Positions 28,343 to 37,474 of a stretch of 64,000 bases of DNA are shown here, piece after piece. Numbering within the stretch: the first letter of the stretch is position 1; each line of letters starts with the position of its first letter. The DNA is taken from assembly GCA_015061685.1 (NCBI GenBank), contig SUWD01000001.1, positions 186,001-250,000 on the forward strand, written 5' to 3'. Below the pieces are notes generated by a model. That model saw only the letters and a list, made by a program, of their open reading frames with translations. It ran no database searches and was not told where the DNA came from. The stretch comes from Lentisphaerota bacterium (GTDB lineage Bacteria; Verrucomicrobiota; Lentisphaeria; Victivallales; Victivallaceae). A program made the position numbers and the translations under genes.

Positions 28343-28371
28343 AATATATCACCAAAACTCTTATAATGCAA
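28343..28371 (-). promoter_or_regulatory. promoter for the plsC-like/lptD/rsmB operon
   Basis: TTGCAT (28366-28371), exactly 17 bp, TATATT (28343-28348) on the minus strand, starting 1 nt after the valS terminator stem and about 50 nt before the start codon. The same two hexamers with the same spacing precede lpxK. Confidence 0.6.
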
Positions 28372-28372
28372 G

Positions 28373-28422
28373 AAACAGTGCCGTATTATCCGACTTATAT
28401 TTGCGGAAATACGGCACTGTTT
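28373..28422 (-). terminator. 15-bp perfect stem terminator after valS
   Basis: AAACAGTGCCGTATT (28373-28387) and its exact complement (28408-28422) enclose a 20-nt loop, 16 nt after the valS stop. A short U-rich stretch follows on the minus strand and a longer one on the plus strand, so it could work in both directions. Confidence 0.75.
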
Positions 28423-28438
28423 TTATGTTTTTTGATGA

Positions 28439-31093
28439 TTATTTACCGAGAACAGTCAGAAGCTTCCGGGTTTCTTCAGCTTTCTGTTCCAATTCAGCAA
28501 GTTTGCTGCGGGTATCAGCGACCACCTGGGCAGGAGCAGAATTGACAAATTTCTCATTTGCCAGACGGCCTCTGGTACCTGCCATCCACTTTTCAAGATC
28601 GGCAAGCTGTTTTTTCAACCGGGCAGCTTCAGCATCGACATCGATGAGATCGGCAAGCGGCAGACTGATAACACCGCAAACCACCGTCTGACTGGCGGCG
28701 GCACCCTTGACCGAAGCATCAAATGCCTCCATTCCGATCTCAATATCCTCGGCATTGAGCAGACTTTTCAGAGAAGCCAATTCCGCACTGAGGAACTCCG
28801 CCATCTCACTGTTGGCGGCTTTGACGTGGAATTTGAGCTTTTTGCCGTCAGGCAGATTGTAGCTGCTCCGCAGGAAACGTCCGGCACGGATCAACTCAAA
28901 TTTGGCATCGGTCAATACCGCTTTCTGAGCATCGCTTCTGCCGCTGCCGACCGTCGGGAACTGCTCAAACATCAGGAATTTACCCTCATCCACAAAGCCC
29001 ATGCGATGAGCAAGTTCCTCAGTGATGAAAGGCATGAAAGGATGCAGAAGTTTCAAAATCCGGAAAAGTGCGTAATCCAATACTGCCAATGCACGCTCTT
29101 TCTCCGCTCCGCCGGCACGCAGAGGAACTTTCTCCGCCTCAACGAACCAGTCGCAGAAGTCGCTCCACACCAGATCGTACAGGGCATGGGCGGCGGCGTG
29201 GAAGCGGAAGTTCTCCAATTCGTTCTCGATCGTTTCCGTAGCGGCGTCCAATTTGGCAAGCAGCCAATTCTCATCGCTGGAAAGTTCTCCGGCAGGCAAT
29301 TCATTGCAGTTGGCAGAACAATCTCCCTGCATCTGACGGAAACGGCAGGCATTCCAGAGCTTATTGGCGAAGTTTCTGCCGATCTCGCACTTTTCATTGC
29401 TGTATTTGATATCCATGCCGATCGGAGCGATATAGGCAATGGAGAAACGCAGAGCATCAGCTCCGTACTCTTTTATCACATCCAGCGGGTCGGGAGAGTT
29501 GCCCAGACTCTTGGAGAGCTTTCTGCCCAGATCATCACGGATAATACTGGTGAAATAGACATTCTTAAAGGGAATCTCTCCGGTGAATTCACACCCTGCC
29601 ATGATCATACGGGCGACCCAGAAGAAAATGATATCCGGACCGGTGACCAGATCGTTGGTGGGATAGAATTTCTCCATCTCCTCTTTGCCACCGTTGGGCC
29701 AGCCCATGATGGAGAAAGGCCACAGCCAGCTGCTGAACCAGGTATCCAGCACATCCTCCTCCTGACGCCAGTTGTCTCCGGCAGGAGCTTTTTCACCGAC
29801 ATAGACTTCGCCTTTTTCGTTGTACCATGCCGGGATGCGGTGTCCCCACCAGAGCTGACGGGAGATGCACCAGTCCTGAATATTCTCCATCCAGTGGAAA
29901 TAAGTTTTCGTCCATCGTTCCGGATGGAATTTGATCTTGCCGCTTTTGACCGCTTCGATGGCGGGTTTGGCAAGTTCACCCATTTTGCAGAACCACTGGG
30001 CACTGACGAGAGTTTCGATCGGCACATTGCCGCGTTCAGAATAACCGACAGCGTGGGTGATATCTTCGATTTTCTCCAGAAGTCCGGCTTCTTCCATGCG
30101 TTTGACACAGAGATCACGGGCGGCGAAACGATCCATACCGGCGAATTCAGCCGGGCAGAGGTCGTTGAGAGAACCATCCGGATTCATGATATTGATAACT
30201 TCCAGATTGCAGCGTTTGCCGACTTCAAAGTCGTTGGGGTCATGTCCCGGAGTGATCTTCACACAACCGGTACCCTTGGTGGGATCTGCGTGTTGGTCAC
30301 CGACAATGGGGATCTCCCGGTCAGTGAGCGGAAGTTTGACCATTTTGCCGATCAAATCTTTGAAACGGGGATCTTCCGGATGAACTGCCACAGCGGTATC
30401 ACCGAACATGGTTTCCGGACGGGTGGTGGCAACGGTCAGATAACCGGAACCATCAGCAAGCGGATAGCGGAAATAGTAGAATTTTCCAGCCACATCCTTA
30501 TAGATAACTTCCTCGTCGGACAAAGCACTTTTGGCAGCAGGACACCAGTTGATCATCCGCTGACCGCGGTAGATGTAACCTTTTTCATAGAGCTGGACAA
30601 AAACTTTGATCACTGCGGCGGAAAGTCCCTCATCCATGGTGAATCTTTCTCTCTCCCAGTCACAGGAACACCCCAGTGTACGCAACTGGCGGATGATTTT
30701 GCCTCCGAATTCCTCTTTCCACTGCCAGACACGTTTGATGAATTCATCTCTGCCAAGCTCATCACGGGAGACATTTTCCGTCTCTTTGAGATACTTTACC
30801 ACCCGTGCTTCAGTGGCGATACCGGCGTGGTCGGTGCCGGGGAACCAGCAGACTTCAAAGCCTTTCATCCGGGCCCGGCGGCAGAGGATATCCTGCAAAG
30901 TATTGTTCAGCACATGGCCCAGCGTCAGAATACCGGTAACGTTGGGCGGAGGGATAACGATGGAATATCCCGGTTTGGCGGATTTGGGGTCTCCGTGGAA
31001 ACAATTTGCCTTTTCCCACTCCGGAAACCATTTCTTCTCGACATCTGCCGACTCATAAGCTCTCGGCAACGGTTCCATTTTTGCCATTTTCAT
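28439..31093 (-). CDS. valS: valyl-tRNA synthetase
   Basis: The 884-residue class I synthetase charges tRNA-Val. HIGH-type motif: PPNVTGILTLGHVLN; KMSKS-type: GRKLSKSLGNSPDP. The editing (CP1) domain is present with VATTRPETMFGDTAVAVHP, followed by GPDIIFFWVARMIM, an anticodon-binding domain and a C-terminal coiled coil (LADLEKWMAGTRGRLANE). The start MKMAKMEPLP has a GGAG site and lies 15 nt after secA, so secA and valS form an operon ending at a strong terminator. Confidence 0.97.
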   Translation of the reverse strand: MKMAKMEPLPRAYESADVEKKWFPEWEKANCFHGDPKSAKPGYSIVIPPPNVTGILTLGHVLNNTLQDILCRRARMKGFEVCWFPGTDHAGIATEARVVKYLKETENVSRDELGRDEFIKRVWQWKEEFGGKIIRQLRTLGCSCDWERERFTMDEGLSAAVIKVFVQLYEKGYIYRGQRMINWCPAAKSALSDEEVIYKDVAGKFYYFRYPLADGSGYLTVATTRPETMFGDTAVAVHPEDPRFKDLIGKMVKLPLTDREIPIVGDQHADPTKGTGCVKITPGHDPNDFEVGKRCNLEVINIMNPDGSLNDLCPAEFAGMDRFAARDLCVKRMEEAGLLEKIEDITHAVGYSERGNVPIETLVSAQWFCKMGELAKPAIEAVKSGKIKFHPERWTKTYFHWMENIQDWCISRQLWWGHRIPAWYNEKGEVYVGEKAPAGDNWRQEEDVLDTWFSSWLWPFSIMGWPNGGKEEMEKFYPTNDLVTGPDIIFFWVARMIMAGCEFTGEIPFKNVYFTSIIRDDLGRKLSKSLGNSPDPLDVIKEYGADALRFSIAYIAPIGMDIKYSNEKCEIGRNFANKLWNACRFRQMQGDCSANCNELPAGELSSDENWLLAKLDAATETIENELENFRFHAAAHALYDLVWSDFCDWFVEAEKVPLRAGGAEKERALAVLDYALFRILKLLHPFMPFITEELAHRMGFVDEGKFLMFEQFPTVGSGRSDAQKAVLTDAKFELIRAGRFLRSSYNLPDGKKLKFHVKAANSEMAEFLSAELASLKSLLNAEDIEIGMEAFDASVKGAAASQTVVCGVISLPLADLIDVDAEAARLKKQLADLEKWMAGTRGRLANEKFVNSAPAQVVADTRSKLAELEQKAEETRKLLTVLGK

Positions 31094-31108
31094 TTCTCCA
31101 AGATAGAA

Positions 31109-34078
31109 TCACTGCTCTTTACCGCAGCATTTTTTATATTTTTTACCGCTGCCGCAGGGACAGAGGTCATTACGTCCGACTTTCGGGGTTTCCCGGTGAA
31201 AAGTGATCTGCACTTCCTCTCTTTCCTCCGGAGCTTCCTGCTCTGCCGGGAGCATACCGAATTGCTCCATGGTCTGATGCCGCAATTCCTGGGGCATGGA
31301 AGCGAGAAGTTCCTCAATGGAAACGATCCGGTTGATGGTGATGCGGAAAAGATTTTTCGCCACATCCATGTAAACCTGATCCATCATGTTTTTGAAAATG
31401 CCGAATGCTTCATTTTTGTACTCAATGAGCGGGTCTTTCTGGGCGTAAACCCGGAGCGACATGCTGGAACGCAGCTGATCCATTGAGTAAAGATGTTCCT
31501 GCCAGAGCCGGTCAATGGCTTCAAGCACGGTGTGCCGCTGGAGATAAGCGATCTCATCAGCTCCCATAGAAGCATTGCGGTCAGCGTAGGCACTTTCGAT
31601 ACGGTCGATGATCTGCAATGCCAGAGCCTGCGGATCGGAAACTTTATCATCGGTGATCCCGGCAGTGAAAAATTCTGCTTTGAATTCCAGCGGGAAAACC
31701 GCATTCAACTCCGCGGCAAGTTTGGCGGCATTGAATTTATTGTCGCCCTTATTCTCCGCAGAAGCAGAAACTTTGAGTACGATCTGCTCAACCACCTGAT
31801 CGATAACGGAAAAGAGTACTTCATGGGGATCTTCAGAAAGCAGAGCATTGCGGCGAAGATCATAGACGATCTCACGCTGTTTATTCATCACATCGTCAAA
31901 ATCCAGTGTCCGTTTACGGATGGCAAAGTGCTGCTGCTCCACACGTTTCTGGGCAGTCTCAATGGATCTGTCCAGCCACGGATGCTGCAATTCATCGCCC
32001 TCTTTCAAACCGAAACGGTCAAAAATTTTCACGATCCGGTCACCGCCGAAAAGACGCATCAGATCGTCCTCCAGTGAGACGTAAAATTTGGAACTGCCCG
32101 GATCTCCCTGACGGGAACAGCGTCCGCGGAGCTGGCGGTCGATCCGACGGGAATCGTGACGGGAACTGCCGATAACATGCAGACCGCCCTTTTCAGCCAC
32201 ACCTTCACCGAGCTTGATGTCGGTACCGCGGCCTGCCATGTTGGTGGCGACGGTGACTGCTCCAAGCTGACCGGCACGGGCGACGATCTCGGCTTCGTGC
32301 TGGTGATTTTTGGCGTTGAGGACATTGTGAGGGATATTGCGGATCTTGAGCATCCGGGAGAGTTTCTCTGAATCATCAACTGAAATCGTACCGAGCAAGA
32401 CCGGTTGTCCCTGTTCGTGTCTTTCGGCAACATCGCTCAAAATGGCATTGAATTTTTCCCGTTTGGTTTTGAAAATAGAGTCATTCTCATCTTTGCGGAT
32501 GCAGGGACGGTTAGTGGGGATGACGGTCACATCAAGTTTGTAGATCTGATGAAATTCCGATGCTTCCGTCTCCGCAGTACCGGTCATACCGGCAAGTTTT
32601 TTATACATGCGGAAGTAGTTCTGGATGGTGATGGTCGCCATCGTCTGGGTTTCCTGCTCAATGGGGACATCCTCTTTGGCTTCCAGAGCCTGATGCAGAC
32701 CGTCGGAGAAGCGGCGGCCGGGCATGAGACGGCCGGTGTGTTCATCGACGATCATCACCTTGCGGTCCATAACGACGTAGTTGACATCCTTCTCAAAAAG
32801 GCAGTAAGCTTTGAGCAGCTGCGAGAGGTTGTGGAGTTTTTCGCTCTGGGCAGAAAATTTCTCCTGGAAAGCGTTTTTGGTCTCCACTCTGGCTTCATCG
32901 GTAAGCGTTTCATCGGTTTCGATGCGGTGCAATTCAGCGAGGAGATCGGGAACGATGAATTCTTCCGGATTGCCGGGACTGATCGCATCTCTGCCCAGAG
33001 CGGTCAAATCAGCTTCATGGGTCTTTTCGTCAATGGTGAAATAGAGGATAGCCTGCACCTCCTGAAGCATACCGCGATTGTTGTCACTGTGGACTTTGGA
33101 ATCAAGCCGGTCAACTTCACGCAGAATTTCGCCGTCTTCCAAAGCGTGAAGCAACTGACGGTGAGTGGGCATACCGAATTTGACCTGAAGCAGTTTCAGA
33201 CATGCTTCCTCTCTTGCCTCCTCCGAAGCACCCTCATCGGCAAGAACATCTTTCGCCTCCCGCACCAGACGGGAACAGAGCAGATTCTGCTTGTTGTAGA
33301 GATTTGCAACCAGCGGTTTGAGTTCGGCATACCGGTTGGTCGCCATCGGAACCGGGCCGGAAATGATCAAAGGAGTACGGGCCTCGTCAATAAGAATACT
33401 GTCGATCTCGTCCACGATCGCATAGTAGTGATCCCGCTGGACGATCTGATCGGCCTCCGTAGCCATACCCATATCCCGGAGGTAGTCAAAGCCGAATTCG
33501 CTGTTGGTACCGTAGGTAATATCGCAGGCATACTGCTCTTTGCGGACACTGGGCGGCTGCATATTCTGCAGACAGCCGACCGTCAGTCCGAGAAATTCAT
33601 AGATCATGCCCATCCACTCGGAGTCACGGCGGGCGAGGTAATCGTTAACGGTGATAAGCTGACAGTTTTTACCGCTCAAAGCATTGAGGTACAAGGGCAT
33701 GGTGGCGACAAGAGTTTTACCCTCACCGGTAGCCATTTCAGCGATAGCTCCCCGGTGCAATGCGATGGCACCCATCAGCTGGACATCAAAGGGAACCATG
33801 TTCCAGAGCTGTTCCTGACCGCAGACTTCCCGGGTTTTGCCGCACATTCTCCGGCAGGCATTTTTAACCACGGCAAAAGCCTCGCACATAATATCATCGA
33901 GGGTCTCGCCTTTGGCAAGCCTTTCCTTGAATTCGGGAGTCTTTGCCTGAAGTTCCTCATCAGAAAGTTTCTGATACTCAACTTCCAGAGCATTGATCCG
34001 GACGACCAGCGGCCGCATTTTCCGGACATCACGCTGACTTTTTGTCCCGAATATTGCTTTGATTAACGCATTGATCAT
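31109..34078 (-). CDS. secA: preprotein translocase ATPase SecA
   Basis: SecA is the motor that pushes preproteins through SecYEG. The 989-residue protein has Walker [10 protein letters not shown], the DEAD-type [20 protein letters not shown], the helicase motif [10 protein letters not shown] and [15 protein letters not shown], and a C-terminal zinc SEC-C motif [16 protein letters not shown] 34078 gives the usual [11 protein letters not shown] start; a 21-residue upstream extension is not SecA-like. The leader upstream contains hairpins and a short ORF. Length is above that of E. coli SecA (901). Confidence 0.98.
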   Translation of the reverse strand: MINALIKAIFGTKSQRDVRKMRPLVVRINALEVEYQKLSDEELQAKTPEFKERLAKGETLDDIMCEAFAVVKNACRRMCGKTREVCGQEQLWNMVPFDVQLMGAIALHRGAIAEMATGEGKTLVATMPLYLNALSGKNCQLITVNDYLARRDSEWMGMIYEFLGLTVGCLQNMQPPSVRKEQYACDITYGTNSEFGFDYLRDMGMATEADQIVQRDHYYAIVDEIDSILIDEARTPLIISGPVPMATNRYAELKPLVANLYNKQNLLCSRLVREAKDVLADEGASEEAREEACLKLLQVKFGMPTHRQLLHALEDGEILREVDRLDSKVHSDNNRGMLQEVQAILYFTIDEKTHEADLTALGRDAISPGNPEEFIVPDLLAELHRIETDETLTDEARVETKNAFQEKFSAQSEKLHNLSQLLKAYCLFEKDVNYVVMDRKVMIVDEHTGRLMPGRRFSDGLHQALEAKEDVPIEQETQTMATITIQNYFRMYKKLAGMTGTAETEASEFHQIYKLDVTVIPTNRPCIRKDENDSIFKTKREKFNAILSDVAERHEQGQPVLLGTISVDDSEKLSRMLKIRNIPHNVLNAKNHQHEAEIVARAGQLGAVTVATNMAGRGTDIKLGEGVAEKGGLHVIGSSRHDSRRIDRQLRGRCSRQGDPGSSKFYVSLEDDLMRLFGGDRIVKIFDRFGLKEGDELQHPWLDRSIETAQKRVEQQHFAIRKRTLDFDDVMNKQREIVYDLRRNALLSEDPHEVLFSVIDQVVEQIVLKVSASAENKGDNKFNAAKLAAELNAVFPLEFKAEFFTAGITDDKVSDPQALALQIIDRIESAYADRNASMGADEIAYLQRHTVLEAIDRLWQEHLYSMDQLRSSMSLRVYAQKDPLIEYKNEAFGIFKNMMDQVYMDVAKNLFRITINRIVSIEELLASMPQELRHQTMEQFGMLPAEQEAPEEREEVQITFHRETPKVGRNDLCPCGSGKKYKKCCGKEQ

Positions 34079-34106
34079 TGGATAAAAAATCCTTACACTT
34101 AAAAAA

Positions 34107-34187
34107 TTATCTACTTCCGGAATCCTTTTGTTTACAGGCACTTCCGTAACTCAACCATCTCGCCGCCCGCCTTTCTGCGGCAGGCAT
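34107..34187 (-). other. 26-codon upstream ORF in the secA leader
   Basis: An ATG at 34187 opens a 26-residue, Ala/Arg-rich frame ending TAA at 34107, 28 nt before the secA start. A GAGGAGG site (34201-34207) lies upstream, and a small TTGCC/GGCAA hairpin (34187-34191 with 34196-34200) sits between site and start. It could be a leader peptide for secA control (as SecM is in E. coli), but it has no recognisable arrest motif and may be chance. Confidence 0.25.
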
Positions 34188-34226
34188 TGCCCAGCGGCAA
34201 CCTCCTCAAATCTATAATTGCACCAA

Positions 34227-34259
34227 AGGGCGAAAGGATAAATATACCCCTTTCGCCCT
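34227..34259 (-). terminator. hairpin after the EIIA/zinc-ribbon operon
   Basis: AGGGCGAAAGG (34227-34237) pairs perfectly with 34249-34259 around an 11-nt loop, about 75 nt after the zinc-ribbon gene stop. The U-run is weak (CCCUUUGG), so termination may be partial. It separates this operon from the secA leader. Confidence 0.5.
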
Positions 34260-34333
34260 GAAACCGCACCTTATTAAAAGTACAGCATCAAATTTTTTAC
34301 TGCCTTTGCAGATTTATGCCACACCCGGACTCC

Positions 34334-34729
34334 TCAACGGAACATCTGGGGACTTGACGGCTCCACCCACAAATGGAAATCTATCTTCTCACCGGCAACT
34401 TCCAGAGAAATAAGCGTATTGAGCCGGGTCAGCAGCAAAGCGTAGGGAACCCGCACTTCACCGCCGGCGACATTGACCGAAACCACACTGTCACCAAGAA
34501 TATCTTCACACTCCCGGATGGCGGCAATAAGTTTCATCATCCGGGAAAGTTTGCCGCGTAAAGCATCATCCAGAGCGTATGCCCGGTGACAGACCGGACA
34601 AACCGCCTGAAATTCCGGATCGGCAACACTGACCAAATCAAATCCCACCACGCCTTCGCAATCACCGGAAAGGCAAGGGAAGTCAAGCTGTGCTTTGGGG
34701 GATGCTGCTGTTGCTCCGGCGGTACTCAT
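34334..34729 (-). CDS. hypothetical zinc-ribbon protein
   Basis: A 131-residue cytoplasmic protein without signal peptide. Two cysteine pairs near residues 19-24 (PCLSGDCEG) and 44-47 (VCPVCHRAY) look like a zinc ribbon; the C-terminal half (SVVSVNVAGGEVRVPYALLLTRLN) is a compact alpha/beta region. The start overlaps the stop of the EIIA-like gene by 4 nt (ATGA), so the two are translationally coupled and may act together. I do not recognise the family; a regulatory or adaptor role is only a guess. Confidence 0.75.
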   Translation of the reverse strand: MSTAGATAASPKAQLDFPCLSGDCEGVVGFDLVSVADPEFQAVCPVCHRAYALDDALRGKLSRMMKLIAAIRECEDILGDSVVSVNVAGGEVRVPYALLLTRLNTLISLEVAGEKIDFHLWVEPSSPQMFR

Positions 34730-35193
34730 TGGGGATCGGCTTCCTGCTGGATGACCTTGAGCAATTCGACGGTATTGCCGACAGTGCCGAGGATCTGTTC
34801 AATAAGTTTGGGATTACGCAGTCTGCGGGAGATGCTGGAGAGCAGCTGCAGATAAGCTTCCTGATTTTCGTCCGGGGCGACGGTGAAAACGATCACCCGT
34901 ACCGGCTGATCATCCAATCCCTGATAATCCTCGATGGGATTTTCGCAGACACCGACAATGACGTAGGGATGGAGAATATCGTTGATACGGACGTGAGGCA
35001 GAGCGAGCATACCGCCGACACCGGTGGTCATCATCTGTTCCCGTTTCCATGCCAGGCGGAAAATAACATCCCGGCTCAATTTGGTCAGATCCGCCGCCCG
35101 GGAAATGAGCTGATCCATAACTTCCAGTTTGGTTTTCCCTACAAGGGTCATCACTGAATCCTTGTCAACATACTGGGAAAAATCGTTTTTCAT
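34726..35193 (-). CDS. PTS EIIA-type (PtsN/fructose-family) regulatory protein
   Basis: A 155-residue single-domain EIIA of the mannitol/fructose class. The phosphorylatable His is in GGMLALPHVRIND (residues about 60-72), preceded by the domain's usual R-E-x-x-x-T-G-V-G pattern, and followed by VRVIVFTVAPDENQEAYLQL. No EIIB or EIIC partner is nearby, which suggests a regulatory, PtsN-like use rather than sugar import. It starts an operon with the zinc-ribbon gene and has a strong promoter with an operator-like palindrome. Confidence 0.85.
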   Translation of the reverse strand: MKNDFSQYVDKDSVMTLVGKTKLEVMDQLISRAADLTKLSRDVIFRLAWKREQMMTTGVGGMLALPHVRINDILHPYVIVGVCENPIEDYQGLDDQPVRVIVFTVAPDENQEAYLQLLSSISRRLRNPKLIEQILGTVGNTVELLKVIQQEADPQ

Positions 35194-35238
35194 AGTACCT
35201 TCTCCGAATAAACATAGACTTTATGTGTTAAAATATAC

Positions 35239-35282
35239 ATCAGTACAACTGATAAAATACCGCAAAAAAATATTTTTGTCAA
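35239..35282 (-). promoter_or_regulatory. strong promoter with overlapping palindrome for the EIIA-like operon
   Basis: A perfect TTGACA (35277-35282), 17 bp, and TATTTT (35254-35259) on the minus strand. Directly downstream, ATCAGTACAACTGAT (35239-35253) is a 6-3-6 palindrome covering the likely transcription start, a placement typical of a repressor operator. The leader to the ATG is about 55 nt. Confidence 0.65.
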
Positions 35283-35290
35283 CTGCTTTT

Positions 35291-36379
35291 TCATATTTTT
35301 TTCATAAAACGATCCAAAAAATGCAAAAATCGCAGCGTTTTCAGCCCGTCAAACCACTCATGGAAAGCTTTTTTGCGTACTCCGGGCTGATCCGGAAGAT
35401 TCTCCAAAACCTTTTTCCAGACGGCAGGAAACTTCTCTTTGAGGAAAAATTCAGCGGCGGAAACCGGGAGTTTTGCCAGAAAATTTTCCGGTGAAGACAG
35501 AGTTTTTTCCCCGGCACTGTCCAGAACTTTTTTCAACCCGGCAAAAGCCCCGTCGGAAATTTCATTGAGTTCTTCGCCCCGGAGCAGTTGAGCCACCGCC
35601 GGCCCGGTCCCGAATGGTACCCGGCTGGATATCCGGGGCGACGGATGAACCAGCTTTTTCTCAATGGAAAATACCCAACTGCTCTTGGCGACCGATTGCA
35701 GAAAGTAAAAGTCTTCACCTGCTTCCCGGACTTTCATGCCGCCGCTTCTCAAATAGGCATCGCAACGCACCGCAAAGGCTGAACCTACTGTAAAAAAGGC
35801 GTAGGGAGAACCGGCATAACGGAGTTTATCCACATAACGGGTCAAATATGCTTCGTAGCGGTCGATCGCACGCTGATGCTCCCCATCGGCGGCTTTCTGA
35901 TGGGAAAAGCCGATCGATGCCGCCCCTCCTCTATCCAATACCTGCGGCAGAACTTCAGAAAAATAATCCGGTTCGATCAACGTATCGGCATCAATGGAAA
36001 AAATCACGCTTTTTTCCATTTCACAAGGCTCCAGCGTACCGATAAAAGCATCCATGCCGGCTTTACGGGCAGCTCCGGCTCCGCCGGAGATAGCCGGGAG
36101 GAACAACGGGATCACACCGGGGAAAACGCCGACCCGGATCAGATTGTACAAGGATTCCGAATCCTTTCCGTCAGCTCCGGCGGGATAGTTTATCACGGCG
36201 ATAACAGCGATTTTTGCGTCAACACCTTTCATCGCCAGCCGGATGGAATTTTCCGTGGCGGCGAAGTGGGTCAACTCATTATATGCCGGGATGATGACGG
36301 CATGGTCAAATTTTTCTTTCACCGGCAATTGGAGCGGCGGATTTTTCCGCAGGTATTTGGCAACATCAAACTCTTTCAT
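35291..36379 (-). CDS. family 2 glycosyltransferase
   Basis: A 362-residue GT-A fold glycosyltransferase. The nucleotide-sugar domain begins HAVIIPAYNELTHFA (residue about 26), the metal-binding DxD is in FSIDADTLIEPDYFSE, and the acceptor-site acidic motif appears as EAGEDFYFLQ. There is no membrane span before it and only weak hydrophobic stretches. Donor and acceptor cannot be read from sequence. It overlaps hydE by 4 nt (ATGA) at the end of a five-gene operon, an unusual partner for a hydrogenase maturase. Confidence 0.85.
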   Translation of the reverse strand: MKEFDVAKYLRKNPPLQLPVKEKFDHAVIIPAYNELTHFAATENSIRLAMKGVDAKIAVIAVINYPAGADGKDSESLYNLIRVGVFPGVIPLFLPAISGGAGAARKAGMDAFIGTLEPCEMEKSVIFSIDADTLIEPDYFSEVLPQVLDRGGAASIGFSHQKAADGEHQRAIDRYEAYLTRYVDKLRYAGSPYAFFTVGSAFAVRCDAYLRSGGMKVREAGEDFYFLQSVAKSSWVFSIEKKLVHPSPRISSRVPFGTGPAVAQLLRGEELNEISDGAFAGLKKVLDSAGEKTLSSPENFLAKLPVSAAEFFLKEKFPAVWKKVLENLPDQPGVRKKAFHEWFDGLKTLRFLHFLDRFMKKI

Positions 36380-37473
36380 TTATTCTGCACCCGGTTGAAA
36401 AAATGCAGCGGATCACCGGAAGCATTGAAGCGGGCAGTTTCCCCGATGCGTTCCAAAGAGGCGATCAGTTTATTTCTGATATCTTCACTGTTCTCATCCA
36501 GAGAGGGCTTGCCGTTGTAGAGCTGATAATCCTTGCGGTGGGCGATATCCCCGACATTGGGCATAATGACATTCGCTCCGGCAAGAATCCCCCTTTCCCT
36601 GCCGTTTTCAGGGTCGATCGCCTGCAATGCAGTTGTCGCAGCGATATTGACATCCCGCAAAACCAGCCGGGTGACAGCGATCATCCGCAGAGAAAGCTCC
36701 AGACGCTTCTCCGGCATCCCGGGCTGATCCGGAAACTTCTCTCCCATCGGCGTGTCTTCCTGCGGAATGAATGGCCCCATGCCGATCATATCCAGATCCA
36801 TGCTCCTGAAAAAATCAATATCCGCCGCCAAATCCGCCACCGTCTGTCCGGGCAGACCGATCATCACCCCGGAACCGGTCTGAAATCCGGCTGTTTTGAT
36901 CCTCTCCAATGCGGCACGGCGTTCAGAATAAAGAGCATCGGCAGGATGGATCGCCTTGAAAATCTTTTCACTGGCACTTTCGATACGCAGTAAATATCTC
37001 CTTGCCCCTGCCTTTTTCCACCGCCGGTAAGTTTCAAGTGATTCTTCGCCGCAGGAGAGCGTGATACCAAGCTCATAAGGCAGTTGAGAAATACGGCAAA
37101 GGATTTCTTCGACAAAATCGACAAATGCCGGATCAGAGCGTTCACCGCTTTGCAGGACTACCGAACCGTAACCGAATTCCCCTGCCAATGCGGCACTGTG
37201 GAGAATTTCCTCCATACTCATGGTGTAACGGCTTACTTTGTGATTGCTTTTGCGTATTCCGCAATAGAAGCAATTCCGGGTACAGATATTGGAGAATTCG
37301 ATCAGACCACGGAGGTTGACTATTTTGCCGCAGATCCGGCTTTTGACCCGGTATGCCGCTTCAAACAGAGCGTTTTCAGAGGCGGCATCCGGAGCGTCAA
37401 GAAGCAGAGCGATTTCCGGTACACTCAAAAATTCCCCGGCTTCCGCCGAGTGTAAAACTGCATAAAAATCCAT
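36376..37473 (-). CDS. hydE: [FeFe]-hydrogenase maturation radical SAM protein HydE-like
   Basis: A 365-residue radical SAM enzyme. The 4Fe-4S motif CX3CX2C is in IEFSNICTRNCFYCGIR, and the HydE-type segments TGSGVMIGLPGQTVADLA, DMIGMGPFIPQEDTP, AATTALQAI and GANVIMPN are all present, which favours HydE over BioB or PylB. HydE acts with HydF and HydG to build the H-cluster di-iron site. The second, non-essential cluster cysteines of some HydE proteins are missing. ATG 37473 is used because GAGGG sits 8 nt before it and the oppC-like stop is 1 nt upstream. HydF, HydG and the hydrogenase are not in the window. Confidence 0.85.
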   Translation of the reverse strand: MDFYAVLHSAEAGEFLSVPEIALLLDAPDAASENALFEAAYRVKSRICGKIVNLRGLIEFSNICTRNCFYCGIRKSNHKVSRYTMSMEEILHSAALAGEFGYGSVVLQSGERSDPAFVDFVEEILCRISQLPYELGITLSCGEESLETYRRWKKAGARRYLLRIESASEKIFKAIHPADALYSERRAALERIKTAGFQTGSGVMIGLPGQTVADLAADIDFFRSMDLDMIGMGPFIPQEDTPMGEKFPDQPGMPEKRLELSLRMIAVTRLVLRDVNIAATTALQAIDPENGRERGILAGANVIMPNVGDIAHRKDYQLYNGKPSLDENSEDIRNKLIASLERIGETARFNASGDPLHFFNRVQNK

Positions 37474-37474
37474 C

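Noticed and set aside
28826-31486. 886-codon plus-strand frame opposite valS and secA
   Set aside because: Antisense of valS with its class I synthetase motifs; no start signal or independent family features.
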